The translations under genes were made by a program, and so were the position numbers. Positions 13,803 to 20,840 of a stretch of 20,840 bases of DNA are shown one piece after another; positions within the stretch are counted from its first letter, which is position 1; the number at the start of each line of letters is the position of its first letter. The notes under the pieces were generated by a model that did not search any database, was not told where the DNA came from, and saw nothing but the letters and a program-made list of their open reading frames with translations. Source of the stretch: DASQJJ01 sp964598355 (GTDB lineage Bacteria > Patescibacteriota > Microgenomatia > Levybacterales > UBA12049); contig CAZRBN010000016.1 in the NCBI GenBank assembly GCA_964598355.1, forward strand, positions 1 to 20,840, given 5' to 3'.

Positions 13803-14585
13803 ATGTCAGAAGAGACTTACGAAGCATGGATTGCAGCTGGAAAGCCTTTGCGCACATTAGTCGGCGTTCCTGGAGATAGACCTAATTTTTATGTTGGGGC
13901 ACATAAAAATAGATATACCAGTGATGGAGTAACACTCAAGGATCATGTGGAAGATGTTCGTGCTTTAGGAGCAGAGGACAAGCAACAAATTCCATTTCAT
14001 CCATACCTTCAGGCAATGCTAACAAAAAGTGATAAAGGGATAGTAACAGGACCTGGATTCTACTACCGATTGGGAGAAAACAAAACAGCTGACCCTGTTA
14101 TTTTTAGAGTACATGATGGGAGATTGCAAGTCTTACTTATTGAGCGCACTGATGGGGGTGGATTTGCGCTTCCTGGAGGGCATGTTGATCCGGAGGATAA
14201 AGCGTTATCGACAAACCCAGCCTTAGTAGCCATTGCAGCTGCAATGCGAGAAGTAGGAGAAGAAGCAGGAGTAAAGAATCTGCATGATGTTGATCGAGCA
14301 ATTGTCTTAGAGGATGCAGTTGTTGGAGATTGGCGTGCAACTGCAAATGCATGGCCAGTAACAAGTGTGGTGTTGTTTATGCCAGATGAAAAAACAGCAC
14401 AGGCAATGGAAATTAAGCCAGGAGATGATGCAAAAGGTGCAGAATGGCGCTCGACATGGATTGATATGAGTGAAAATAACCTCTTTGCTTCCCATGAAAG
14501 TTATATAAAACTTGCCATTCTCAAATGGGAAGAGTTAACAGGAAATGTTGTGAAGAAAGATGGAAGTGTGGTAAAAGCAGCATAA
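13803..14585 (+). CDS. NUDT9-like ADP-ribose pyrophosphatase (Nudix hydrolase)
   Basis: Predicted to hydrolyse ADP-ribose to AMP and ribose 5-phosphate. From ATG 13803, preceded by GAAGGA at 6 bases, it has 260 residues. The Nudix box is ALPGGHVDPE followed, after a 17-residue spacer instead of the usual 7, by REVGEEAGV, so the catalytic REUxEE core is intact. Beyond the generic box, the protein shares features with the mitochondrial NUDT9/TRPM2-type family. These are a YRLGENKTADPVIFR segment before the core, D-W-R-x-T-x-N-A-W after it, and a GDDAKGAEWRSTWIDM...FASHESYIKLAI ending. The same frame is open back to 13596 and looks coding from about 13656 (SVHDEERLVPKDFTYGPKEI), which overlaps the previous gene. 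The real product may therefore be longer or fused to that gene through the A9 run. Confidence 0.8.
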   Translation: MSEETYEAWIAAGKPLRTLVGVPGDRPNFYVGAHKNRYTSDGVTLKDHVEDVRALGAEDKQQIPFHPYLQAMLTKSDKGIVTGPGFYYRLGENKTADPVIFRVHDGRLQVLLIERTDGGGFALPGGHVDPEDKALSTNPALVAIAAAMREVGEEAGVKNLHDVDRAIVLEDAVVGDWRATANAWPVTSVVLFMPDEKTAQAMEIKPGDDAKGAEWRSTWIDMSENNLFASHESYIKLAILKWEELTGNVVKKDGSVVKAA

Positions 14586-14625
14586 AGTAAGCAGAAGTAT
14601 TGCAAAAGTAAGGACACTCTGGTAC

Positions 14626-14631
14626 TATAAG
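14626..14631 (+). promoter_or_regulatory. Possible -10 box of the small membrane protein gene
   Basis: TATAAG ends 5 bases before ATG 14637, again the spacing of a leaderless transcript. The best -35 candidate, TTGCAA at 14600-14605, is 20 bases away, so the promoter is weaker than the others. Confidence 0.35.
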
Positions 14632-14636
14632 TTATA

Positions 14637-14990
14637 ATGAAAACTGAAATTAACAATACAAGACCTAATTTATTTGAAAGGGTTGTTGGGCAAAGGTTTG
14701 ATAATATTATGGGTTTTGGTGATCATACGATTGTGAGTGGTAGAGGTAAAACAACTGCTACAAGGTATGAAAGCAATGCTCAATCTTTAGCTCTTGGATT
14801 CTCATTATTGTCTATCTCTTATTTAGGTATTGGGGTACTTTTATTTCCTCTTCACGTTCCAGTTTCAATTGGGGTTGCTGTTGGCATTGGAATACCAGCG
14901 CTTTTATTGCCAGGATTTACTTACCTTGCAAATTTGGGAGAAAAACGATCTGGTATAGAAATTCCTTCTCGAACTCGAATAAACAAATAA
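14637..14990 (+). CDS. Small two-helix membrane protein, unknown function
   Basis: I do not recognise this 117-residue protein. Residues 1-45 are polar (FERVVGQRFDNIMGFGDHTI and so on). Two hydrophobic helices follow, about 48-69 (ALGFSLLSISYLGIGVLLFP) and 73-95 (VSIGVAVGIGIPALLLPGFT). A short basic tail ends it (GEKRSGIEIPSRTRINK). The hairpin-like pair of helices with both ends charged suggests a small integral membrane protein with cytoplasmic termini. It lies between the Nudix gene (51 bases upstream) and the rpoB promoter. No Shine-Dalgarno sequence is visible; a -10-like box directly precedes it. Coding status rests on length, composition and lack of competing frames. Confidence 0.6.
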   Translation: MKTEINNTRPNLFERVVGQRFDNIMGFGDHTIVSGRGKTTATRYESNAQSLALGFSLLSISYLGIGVLLFPLHVPVSIGVAVGIGIPALLLPGFTYLANLGEKRSGIEIPSRTRINK

Positions 14991-15046
14991 GTGATTTCTC
15001 CTCATCATTTTCTTACAATACTATGTCGCAATTCATAAGAAGGTGC

Positions 15047-15075
15047 TTGACATAGCTAAAATGCTATGGTATAAA
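15047..15075 (+). promoter_or_regulatory. rpoBC promoter with palindrome in the spacer
   Basis: A consensus TTGACA (15047-15052) is separated by exactly 17 bases from TATAAA (15070-15075). The spacer holds a perfect inverted repeat, CATAGC (15051-15056) and GCTATG (15063-15068), spaced by 6 bases and overlapping the end of the -35 box. A repressor or other regulator could bind there. Transcription should start near 15082, about 100 bases before rpoB. Confidence 0.75.
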
Positions 15076-15095
15076 CATGTATACCTTAGCAACTT

Positions 15096-15130
15096 AAAGG
15101 AAGGGTTGATGTACCTGTTTCCTTTTTTTT
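15096..15130 (+). terminator. Terminator-like hairpin in the rpoB leader (possible attenuator)
   Basis: AAAGGAA (15096-15102) pairs with TTCCTTT (15119-15125). GGT (15104-15106) can pair with ACC (15113-15115) inside it, and the T run continues to 15130. It lies 15-50 bases after the predicted transcription start and before rpoB, so read-through must occur for rpoB to be made. The stem is A+T-rich and thus of modest strength. Confidence 0.5.
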
Positions 15131-15180
15131 GGTGGGGAACGTCTGTCCGAAGCTAATCCGTAATTTAGAAAGCCTTGCAA

Positions 15181-18100
15181 ATGCCAAAGAACACTTCAAA
15201 CGACAATATTAGACAAAACTGGGGAAGAACATATTCTATCGTGCCCGAATTAGATCTTCTCTCTATTCAAAAAAAATCATACGAATGGTTTAAAGAACAC
15301 GCACTCGGCGAAATCCTTCAAGAAATTTCTCCTGTTGAAGACTTTACCGAAAAAAATTGGCAACTTACTTTTGGACATTACCGAATTGGTAAGCCTACCT
15401 ATGCTCCAGAAGAAGCGATGCATAAAGGAGTCACTTTCGATGCCCCACTCTACGTAGAAGCAACCCTCTTAAATAAGAAAACCGGCGAAACCCAAACACA
15501 AGAAATCTTTTTAGGAGATATTCCTCAAATGACAGATAGAGGAACATTTGTTGTGAATGGTATTGAAAGAAGTGTTGTTAATCAGTTAGTTCGAAGTCCT
15601 GGTGTTTTCTTTACCGCAACAGTAGATCCAGTAACTGGTAAACCATTATATACAGCAGAAGTACGACCTGTTCATGGTTCATGGCTTGAAATTGCAACAA
15701 CTCGACATGGGACAATTACCGTAAAAATTGATAGACGACGAAAATTCCAAATTACCACTTTCCTTCGAGCAATCGGAATTTCTTCAAATGATGATATTCG
15801 AGAAAGATTTGCAGGAATTACCGATAAAGAAGGATTTATTGATAACACCCTTCAAAAAGATGAAACAGCTTCAGAAACAGAAGCTATGATTGAAATCTTT
15901 AAGAAGATGCACCCAGGAGAACCTGTCGTGTTAGAAAAAGTCCGTGAATCACTCAACGGGCTTTTCTTTAATAATAGAAGATATGACTTAGGACCTGTTG
16001 GACGATACAAAATCAACAAAAAATTAGCTGAAACTCCAGGTTTTAGACCAACTGAAGAAAGAGTATTAAGTGTTGAAGACGTTGTTGGTGCAATTGCATA
16101 TCTCATCGGACTCACTCAAGGAAATGGTGTTGTTGATGATATTGACAGTCTTGCAAACAGACGCATTAGATCTGTTGGAGAATTAGTTGCTTCAACTGCA
16201 TTCCGAGTTGGAGCCCTTCGACTTGAAAGAAGTATTAAAGAGAGAATGTCTCTTATGCAGACCGACGTTCCTTCAACAATTGCAAACCTTATTAATGCTC
16301 GACCTATTATGGCAGCACTTAATGAATTCTTCCGAACCTCACAACTCTCCACAATCCTTGACCAAACTAACCCACTAGCAGAAGTAGATAATCTTAATCG
16401 TTTGACTGTTATGGGAACAGGTGGTATCTCACGAGAAAGAGCTGCTTTCTCTATCCGAGATATTAATGCTTCACAATATAGTAGAGTCTGTCCTATTAGA
16501 AGTCCTGAAGGTCCAAATATTGGTTTGGTTACCTATCTTTCTTTATACACAAGGGTCAACGGGTATGGTTTCTTAGAAGCACCTTACAGAAAAGCTCAAG
16601 TCAAGAAAGAGGGAAAGAATACTGTTGTTAGTGCAACTGAAGAAATTGTGTATCTTGATGCAGAAGACGAACAAAAGCACTATATTACTCATGCTGGCGC
16701 TTTGAATGAGAATAATGATATTGCAGCAGATCGGGTTCCAGCTAGATTCAGAGGAGAATTTATTGAAATCGAAAAAGAAAAAATTGAATACGTTGATGTA
16801 ACACCACAACAAGTTGTTGGATCATCTGCGTCCCTTATTCCATTTGTTGCTCACGACGAAGCAAACCGTGCTCTCATGGGTACCCACATGCAATGTCAGG
16901 CAGTTCCATTAGTTAAGCCAGATAGTCCAACAGTTGGAACAGGTATGGAAGGAAAGATTTCTGAGGTCATGGGACGAGTTGTGAAAGCTCCATTTGATGG
17001 AAAAGTTACTCATGCAGATGCTCGAAGTATTGTTTTGGAAGGAAAAAATGAAAAACGAACATTTACCCTTGAAACATTCCATCGAACAGCAGCAACAACA
17101 GCATATACTCAAAAAACTGTTGTCAGAGCAGGTCAATTAGTTAAGCAAGGCGACATTCTTATCGATGGACCAGCATCTCAAAATGGAGAATTAGCTCTTG
17201 GACAAAATCTTCTTATTGCATACGCATCATTTGAAGGTCTTGGATACGAAGACGCTATTGTTATTTCAGAAAGACTTGTAAAAGACGATCTCCTTTCAAG
17301 TATTCATATTGAAAAATATGAAGCATCAGTTGTTGAAACCAAATTAGGACCAGAAGAAACAACACGAGATATTCCAAATGTTTCTGAAGAAGATTTGGCT
17401 AACCTTGATGAAGATGGTATTGTTGTTGTCGGATCAGAAGTCGGACCAGGCGATATATTAGTTGGAAAGATTGCACCAAAAGGTGAAACAGAGCTTACTG
17501 CTGAAGAAAGACTGTTGCGAGCTATCTTTGGAGAACAAGCACGAGAAGTGAGAGATACATCTCTTCGAATTCCACACGGTGAGCGAGGGACAGTTGTTAA
17601 TATTCAAATATTAGATAGAAAGAAAGGCGACGAGCTTGAGCCAGGAACAATCAGAAAGATTGTTGTTGAAGTTGCACAATTCAGACATGTTGTCGTTGGA
17701 GATAAGTTAGCAGGACGACATGGAAATAAAGGAGTTATTTCAAAAATTCTTCCTCCAGCAGATATGCCTTACTTGGAAGATGGAACACCAGTTGATATTG
17801 TTATTTCTCCAATCTCAGTGCTTGCTCGTATGAATTTAGGTCAGCTTTTAGAAGCACATTTAGGATGGGCAGCACAAAAATTGAATATTAAAGTTGCAAC
17901 TCCAGTCTTTGAAAAGATTGATGAATCACGAATTACAGATCTTTTGAAAGAAGCAGGCCTTCCAGAAGATGGAAAAGCAAAATTATATGATGGCCGAACA
18001 GGTGAACCATTCGAAAATCCAGTCGTTGTGGGTATTGAATATGTGATGAAACTTATTCACATGGTTGAGGATAAAGCACATGCTCGAAGTACTGGACCAT

Positions 18101-18585
18101 ACTCACTCGTTACCCAACAGCCTCTTGGAGGAAAAGCACAAATGGGAGGTCAGAGACTTGGAGAAATGGAAGTGTGGGCTCTTGAATCTCATAGGGCACA
18201 GCATATTTTACAAGAAATGCTTACCTACAAATCTGATGATGTTGTTGGTCGAACCAAGGCATTCGAAGCAATTGTTAAAGGAACAGATATTCCAACACCA
18301 AGAGTTCCTGAATCATTCAAAGTTTTGGTGAAAGAGTTACAAGCACTCGGACTTAAGATCGAGCCAGTTGAAGCGGAAGTGAAGATTGATGAAACAATCG
18401 CACCAACAGGTGAAGAACTTCCTGCAGATGTTGCAGCTGAAGAAGTACGTGAGCAAGCAGAAGAAATGGAAGCCGAATTAGGTGGAGAAGAAGTTGCAGA
18501 AAACGAACCAGGTTTGGATATTGCAGAAAATGAAGAAATAAGCGAAAATAGTACTCCCGAGGAAAGCGAGGCGAAAGCAGCATAA
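15181..18585 (+). CDS. rpoB: DNA-directed RNA polymerase subunit beta
   Basis: The beta subunit forms half of the RNA polymerase active-site cleft. The 1134-residue protein starts at ATG 15181 (MPKNTSND); a TTG two codons earlier is less likely. Landmarks are FVVNGIERSVVNQLVRSPGV (lobe/fork region), the rifampicin-pocket segment (386-412), SRVCPIRSPEGPNIGLVTYL, the catalytic-lysine region GDKLAGRHGNKGVISKILPP, and the C-terminal QPLGGKAQMGGQRLGEMEVW clamp anchor. It lacks the large lineage inserts that make the E. coli subunit 1342 residues. After the normal end (SFKVLVKELQALGLKIEPV) there is an unusual acidic tail of about 74 residues. Pocket positions differ from E. coli at Thr391 (Gln513), Asn404 (His526) and Thr409 (Ser531). 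Arginine is mostly CGA or AGA. rpoC follows after 2 bases, so the two are co-transcribed. No rplJ/rplL genes precede it. Confidence 0.98.
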   Translation: MPKNTSNDNIRQNWGRTYSIVPELDLLSIQKKSYEWFKEHALGEILQEISPVEDFTEKNWQLTFGHYRIGKPTYAPEEAMHKGVTFDAPLYVEATLLNKKTGETQTQEIFLGDIPQMTDRGTFVVNGIERSVVNQLVRSPGVFFTATVDPVTGKPLYTAEVRPVHGSWLEIATTRHGTITVKIDRRRKFQITTFLRAIGISSNDDIRERFAGITDKEGFIDNTLQKDETASETEAMIEIFKKMHPGEPVVLEKVRESLNGLFFNNRRYDLGPVGRYKINKKLAETPGFRPTEERVLSVEDVVGAIAYLIGLTQGNGVVDDIDSLANRRIRSVGELVASTAFRVGALRLERSIKERMSLMQTDVPSTIANLINARPIMAALNEFFRTSQLSTILDQTNPLAEVDNLNRLTVMGTGGISRERAAFSIRDINASQYSRVCPIRSPEGPNIGLVTYLSLYTRVNGYGFLEAPYRKAQVKKEGKNTVVSATEEIVYLDAEDEQKHYITHAGALNENNDIAADRVPARFRGEFIEIEKEKIEYVDVTPQQVVGSSASLIPFVAHDEANRALMGTHMQCQAVPLVKPDSPTVGTGMEGKISEVMGRVVKAPFDGKVTHADARSIVLEGKNEKRTFTLETFHRTAATTAYTQKTVVRAGQLVKQGDILIDGPASQNGELALGQNLLIAYASFEGLGYEDAIVISERLVKDDLLSSIHIEKYEASVVETKLGPEETTRDIPNVSEEDLANLDEDGIVVVGSEVGPGDILVGKIAPKGETELTAEERLLRAIFGEQAREVRDTSLRIPHGERGTVVNIQILDRKKGDELEPGTIRKIVVEVAQFRHVVVGDKLAGRHGNKGVISKILPPADMPYLEDGTPVDIVISPISVLARMNLGQLLEAHLGWAAQKLNIKVATPVFEKIDESRITDLLKEAGLPEDGKAKLYDGRTGEPFENPVVVGIEYVMKLIHMVEDKAHARSTGPYSLVTQQPLGGKAQMGGQRLGEMEVWALESHRAQHILQEMLTYKSDDVVGRTKAFEAIVKGTDIPTPRVPESFKVLVKELQALGLKIEPVEAEVKIDETIAPTGEELPADVAAEEVREQAEEMEAELGGEEVAENEPGLDIAENEEISENSTPEESEAKAA

Positions 18586-18587
18586 TT

Positions 18588-20840
18588 ATGGACAATAATG
18601 CAAAAATGAAAAAATTAAAAGACGTAACAATCATTGACTTTAAAGCATTAAGAATTTTGCTTGCAAGTCGAGAAGATATTTTAGATAGTTCTTTTGGTGA
18701 AGTTACCAAGCCAGAAACTATTAATTATCGAACTCTTCGACCTGAAAAAGATGGTTTGTTTGATGAGAGAATTTTTGGACCAACGAAAGATTGGGAATGT
18801 TATTGTGGAAAATACAAGAGAATTAGATATAAAGGTATCATCTGCGATAAGTGTGGTGTTGAAGTGACGTTATCACGAGTACGAAGAGAAAGAATGGGTC
18901 ATATTACCCTTTCTGCACCAGTAAGTCATGTATGGTTCTTTAAAGGTGCATCTAGTCCACTTGCTTCATTCTTGGATGTTTCACAGAAGAGTTTGGAATC
19001 AGTTATTTATTACGCATCTCACTTGGTCGTTGCAGTTGATGAAGAAAAGAAAAAGGAAGCTCTTGAAGTCTTAAATAAAAATATTGAATCTCGAAAAGAG
19101 GCTCTTTTGAAAGATAAGGAAGAAGAAGAAAAGAAAATTGAAGAAGCAACAGATGGTAAAAGTCAGGATGCTGATAAAATGAAAACAGAGCAGAAAAAGC
19201 TTATTGGTCAAGAGCTTGAGCTTATGAAGAGACAAAAGCTTGCACGACTTACAGAACGCTTTAATGAAGAGTCAAAGAAAGTTGAAGAAATTGCAACAGC
19301 ACTCGGTAACTTACTTAAGAGTTTGAAAGTCTCCTCAGTACTATCAGAAGACGAATACTTCAAGATTTTGGAATATGATATTCCTGTTTTCTTCACGATG
19401 AAGACCGGAGCAGAAGCAATTCTTGATTTAATGAAAGATATCAATCTTGATGATATGATTGCTGATTTGAGAAAAGAATTAGAAAAAGCATCTGCACAAC
19501 GATACTTAAAGCTTATTAAGAGACTTCGACTTATTGAAAACATGAAAAAAGCTGGTGTTGATGCACGAGCTATGGTTATGACAGTCTTACCAGTTATCCC
19601 ACCAGATCTTCGACCTATGGTTCAGCTTGCTGGAGGACGGTTTGCAACTTCAGATTTGAATGACTTGTACAGAAGAGTCATTAACCGAAATAACAGACTA
19701 AAACACTTAATGAGTCTTGGTGCACCTGAAATCATTTTGAGAAATGAAAAGAGAATGCTTCAGGAATCAGTAGATGCACTTATTGATGCATCACAACGAT
19801 CAAGTCAGGTTGTTGCATCACCTTTGAGATCGTTGTCTGACATGCTTCGAGGGAAACAAGGTCGATTTAGACAAAACCTTCTTGGAAAACGAGTAGATTA
19901 TTCTGGACGATCTGTTATTGTTGTCGGACCAGAACTTAAATTATCAGAGTGTGGACTTCCAAAGGAAATGGCTCTTGAAATGTTTAAGCCTTTTGTCTTA
20001 AGAGAAGTTATTGTCCGAGGATTTGCTCCAAATATTAAGAGTGCAAAGAGATTTATTGAAAAGAGACCACCAGAAGTCTTTGATATTCTTGAAGAGATCA
20101 CTAGAAATCACCCAGTGCTTCTTAATCGTGCACCAACCCTACACAAGCTTGGTATTCAGGCATTCTATCCAAGACTGATTGAAGGATCAGCTATCGCACT
20201 TCACCCTTGTGTCTGTTCTGGATACAATGCAGACTTTGACGGCGATCAGATGGCTGTTCATATCCCATTATCAAAGAAAGCACAGCAAGAAGCTATCGAG
20301 CTTATGATGCCTCGACACAATTTACTTAAGCCTGCAGATGGATCACCAATTACTCTTCCAAATAAGGAAATGGCATTGGGTGTTTATTACTTAACCTCAC
20401 TTGATGAGACACTTCGAAAAGAAGACATGCCTGCATTTGCTGACTCACATGAAGCACTCTTAGCATTTGTCTTAAAGAAAATAACGTTAAGACAGCCAAT
20501 TATTGTCCGTGTCCAGCATGAGAATAAGATAGAGACACTTGAAACCTCTGTTGGAAGGCTTCGATTCAATGAAATTCTTCTTCCAGGTATGGGCTATATT
20601 AATGATGCTGTAAAAGCATCCAGTCTCAAAAGGCTTATTACAGATGCACTCACCCGATATACTCATGATGAGATTGCAGATCTTATTGATAGGATTAAAA
20701 GTCTTGGATTCTATGGATCCACTCAATCAGGACTTTCAGTTTCTGTGTTTGATAATCAAATGATTGCAAATAAGAATGATATGATTGCAGCTGCTGAAAA
20801 AAAAGTTACTAAGATTGAAGATGAATATCAACAAGGTCTT
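18588..20840 (+). CDS. rpoC: DNA-directed RNA polymerase subunit beta' (3' end outside window)
   Basis: The first 751 residues are visible and the frame is still open at the window end. The start is ATG 18588, 2 bases after the rpoB stop, with no strong Shine-Dalgarno sequence, consistent with translational coupling. Landmarks are FGEVTKPETINYRTLRPEKD near the start and the N-terminal zinc ribbon Cys71-x-Cys73 ... Cys86-x2-Cys89. A Lys/Glu-rich helical region follows (about 150-240), then RFRQNLLGKRVDYSGRSVIV, NRAPTLHKLGIQAFYPRL, and the absolutely conserved magnesium-binding NADFDGDQM (547-555), whose Asp550, Asp552 and Asp554 are catalytic. The visible part ends in the region before the trigger loop. 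All key residues are intact. Confidence 0.98.
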   Translation, partial: MDNNAKMKKLKDVTIIDFKALRILLASREDILDSSFGEVTKPETINYRTLRPEKDGLFDERIFGPTKDWECYCGKYKRIRYKGIICDKCGVEVTLSRVRRERMGHITLSAPVSHVWFFKGASSPLASFLDVSQKSLESVIYYASHLVVAVDEEKKKEALEVLNKNIESRKEALLKDKEEEEKKIEEATDGKSQDADKMKTEQKKLIGQELELMKRQKLARLTERFNEESKKVEEIATALGNLLKSLKVSSVLSEDEYFKILEYDIPVFFTMKTGAEAILDLMKDINLDDMIADLRKELEKASAQRYLKLIKRLRLIENMKKAGVDARAMVMTVLPVIPPDLRPMVQLAGGRFATSDLNDLYRRVINRNNRLKHLMSLGAPEIILRNEKRMLQESVDALIDASQRSSQVVASPLRSLSDMLRGKQGRFRQNLLGKRVDYSGRSVIVVGPELKLSECGLPKEMALEMFKPFVLREVIVRGFAPNIKSAKRFIEKRPPEVFDILEEITRNHPVLLNRAPTLHKLGIQAFYPRLIEGSAIALHPCVCSGYNADFDGDQMAVHIPLSKKAQQEAIELMMPRHNLLKPADGSPITLPNKEMALGVYYLTSLDETLRKEDMPAFADSHEALLAFVLKKITLRQPIIVRVQHENKIETLETSVGRLRFNEILLPGMGYINDAVKASSLKRLITDALTRYTHDEIADLIDRIKSLGFYGSTQSGLSVSVFDNQMIANKNDMIAAAEKKVTKIEDEYQQGL

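Noticed and set aside
15131..15147. Third copy of the 38-base repeat in the rpoB leader
   Set aside because: Only TGGGGAA and a loose GTCTGTCC resemblance are shared; the inverted ends are missing.
18353..18709. Open frame antisense to the rpoB/rpoC junction
   Set aside because: It is the complement of the Glu/Ala-rich tail and gives leucine-rich low-complexity protein.

Overview
The window looks like a chromosomal segment of a Candidate Phyla Radiation (Patescibacteria) bacterium, most likely Microgenomates-like. This is inferred, not proven. The supporting features are an A+T-rich sequence with tightly packed genes, an archaeal-type AMP phosphorylase (a known CPR gene), a short alanyl-tRNA synthetase without its C-terminal domain, a large membrane protein of the CPR 'baseplate J-like' type, a sortase next to it, and several promoters that sit so close to the start codon that the mRNAs should be leaderless. 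TGA is used as a stop (ftsK), so the UGA-to-glycine code of Gracilibacteria/Absconditabacteria does not apply.

Layout. Positions 1-4346 are read on the + strand: the 3' end of a ribonuclease J gene, a folded intergenic stretch, the DNA translocase ftsK, a palindromic repeat, a RodZ-like membrane HTH protein, then a two-gene unit of small membrane proteins (DUF948-like and YtxH-like). Positions 4405-12005 are read on the - strand. In transcription order they are alaS, a PilM-like/membrane/baseplate-J-like protein overlapping a sortase gene, AMP phosphorylase, and the murein transglycosylase mltG. Positions 12104-14990 are + strand accessory genes: a protein with two apparent nucleoside-deoxyribosyltransferase-like domains, a NUDT9-like ADP-ribose Nudix hydrolase in the next frame, and a small two-helix membrane protein. 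Positions 15181 to the end hold rpoB and the start of rpoC, with a consensus promoter and a hairpin-bearing leader.

How the genes fit together. Several genes concern the envelope and division (FtsK, RodZ-like, MltG, sortase, PilM-like fusion). RNase J, AlaRS and RNA polymerase are housekeeping. The most unusual locus is 12104-14585. Two tandem N-glycosidase-fold domains are followed by an ADP-ribose hydrolase, and the two reading frames meet at a run of nine adenines where losing one A would fuse them into one protein of about 826 residues. ADP-ribose hydrolysis yields AMP and ribose 5-phosphate, and AMP is the substrate of the phosphorylase encoded at 5450-6733. The window may therefore hold two steps of a nucleotide-salvage or NAD/ADP-ribose signalling route, although the genes are not in one operon.

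No gene-free stretch exceeds 300 bases. The longest gaps (about 95-190 bases) contain promoters, hairpins or repeats, listed individually. No tRNA, rRNA, CRISPR array or insertion sequence was seen.
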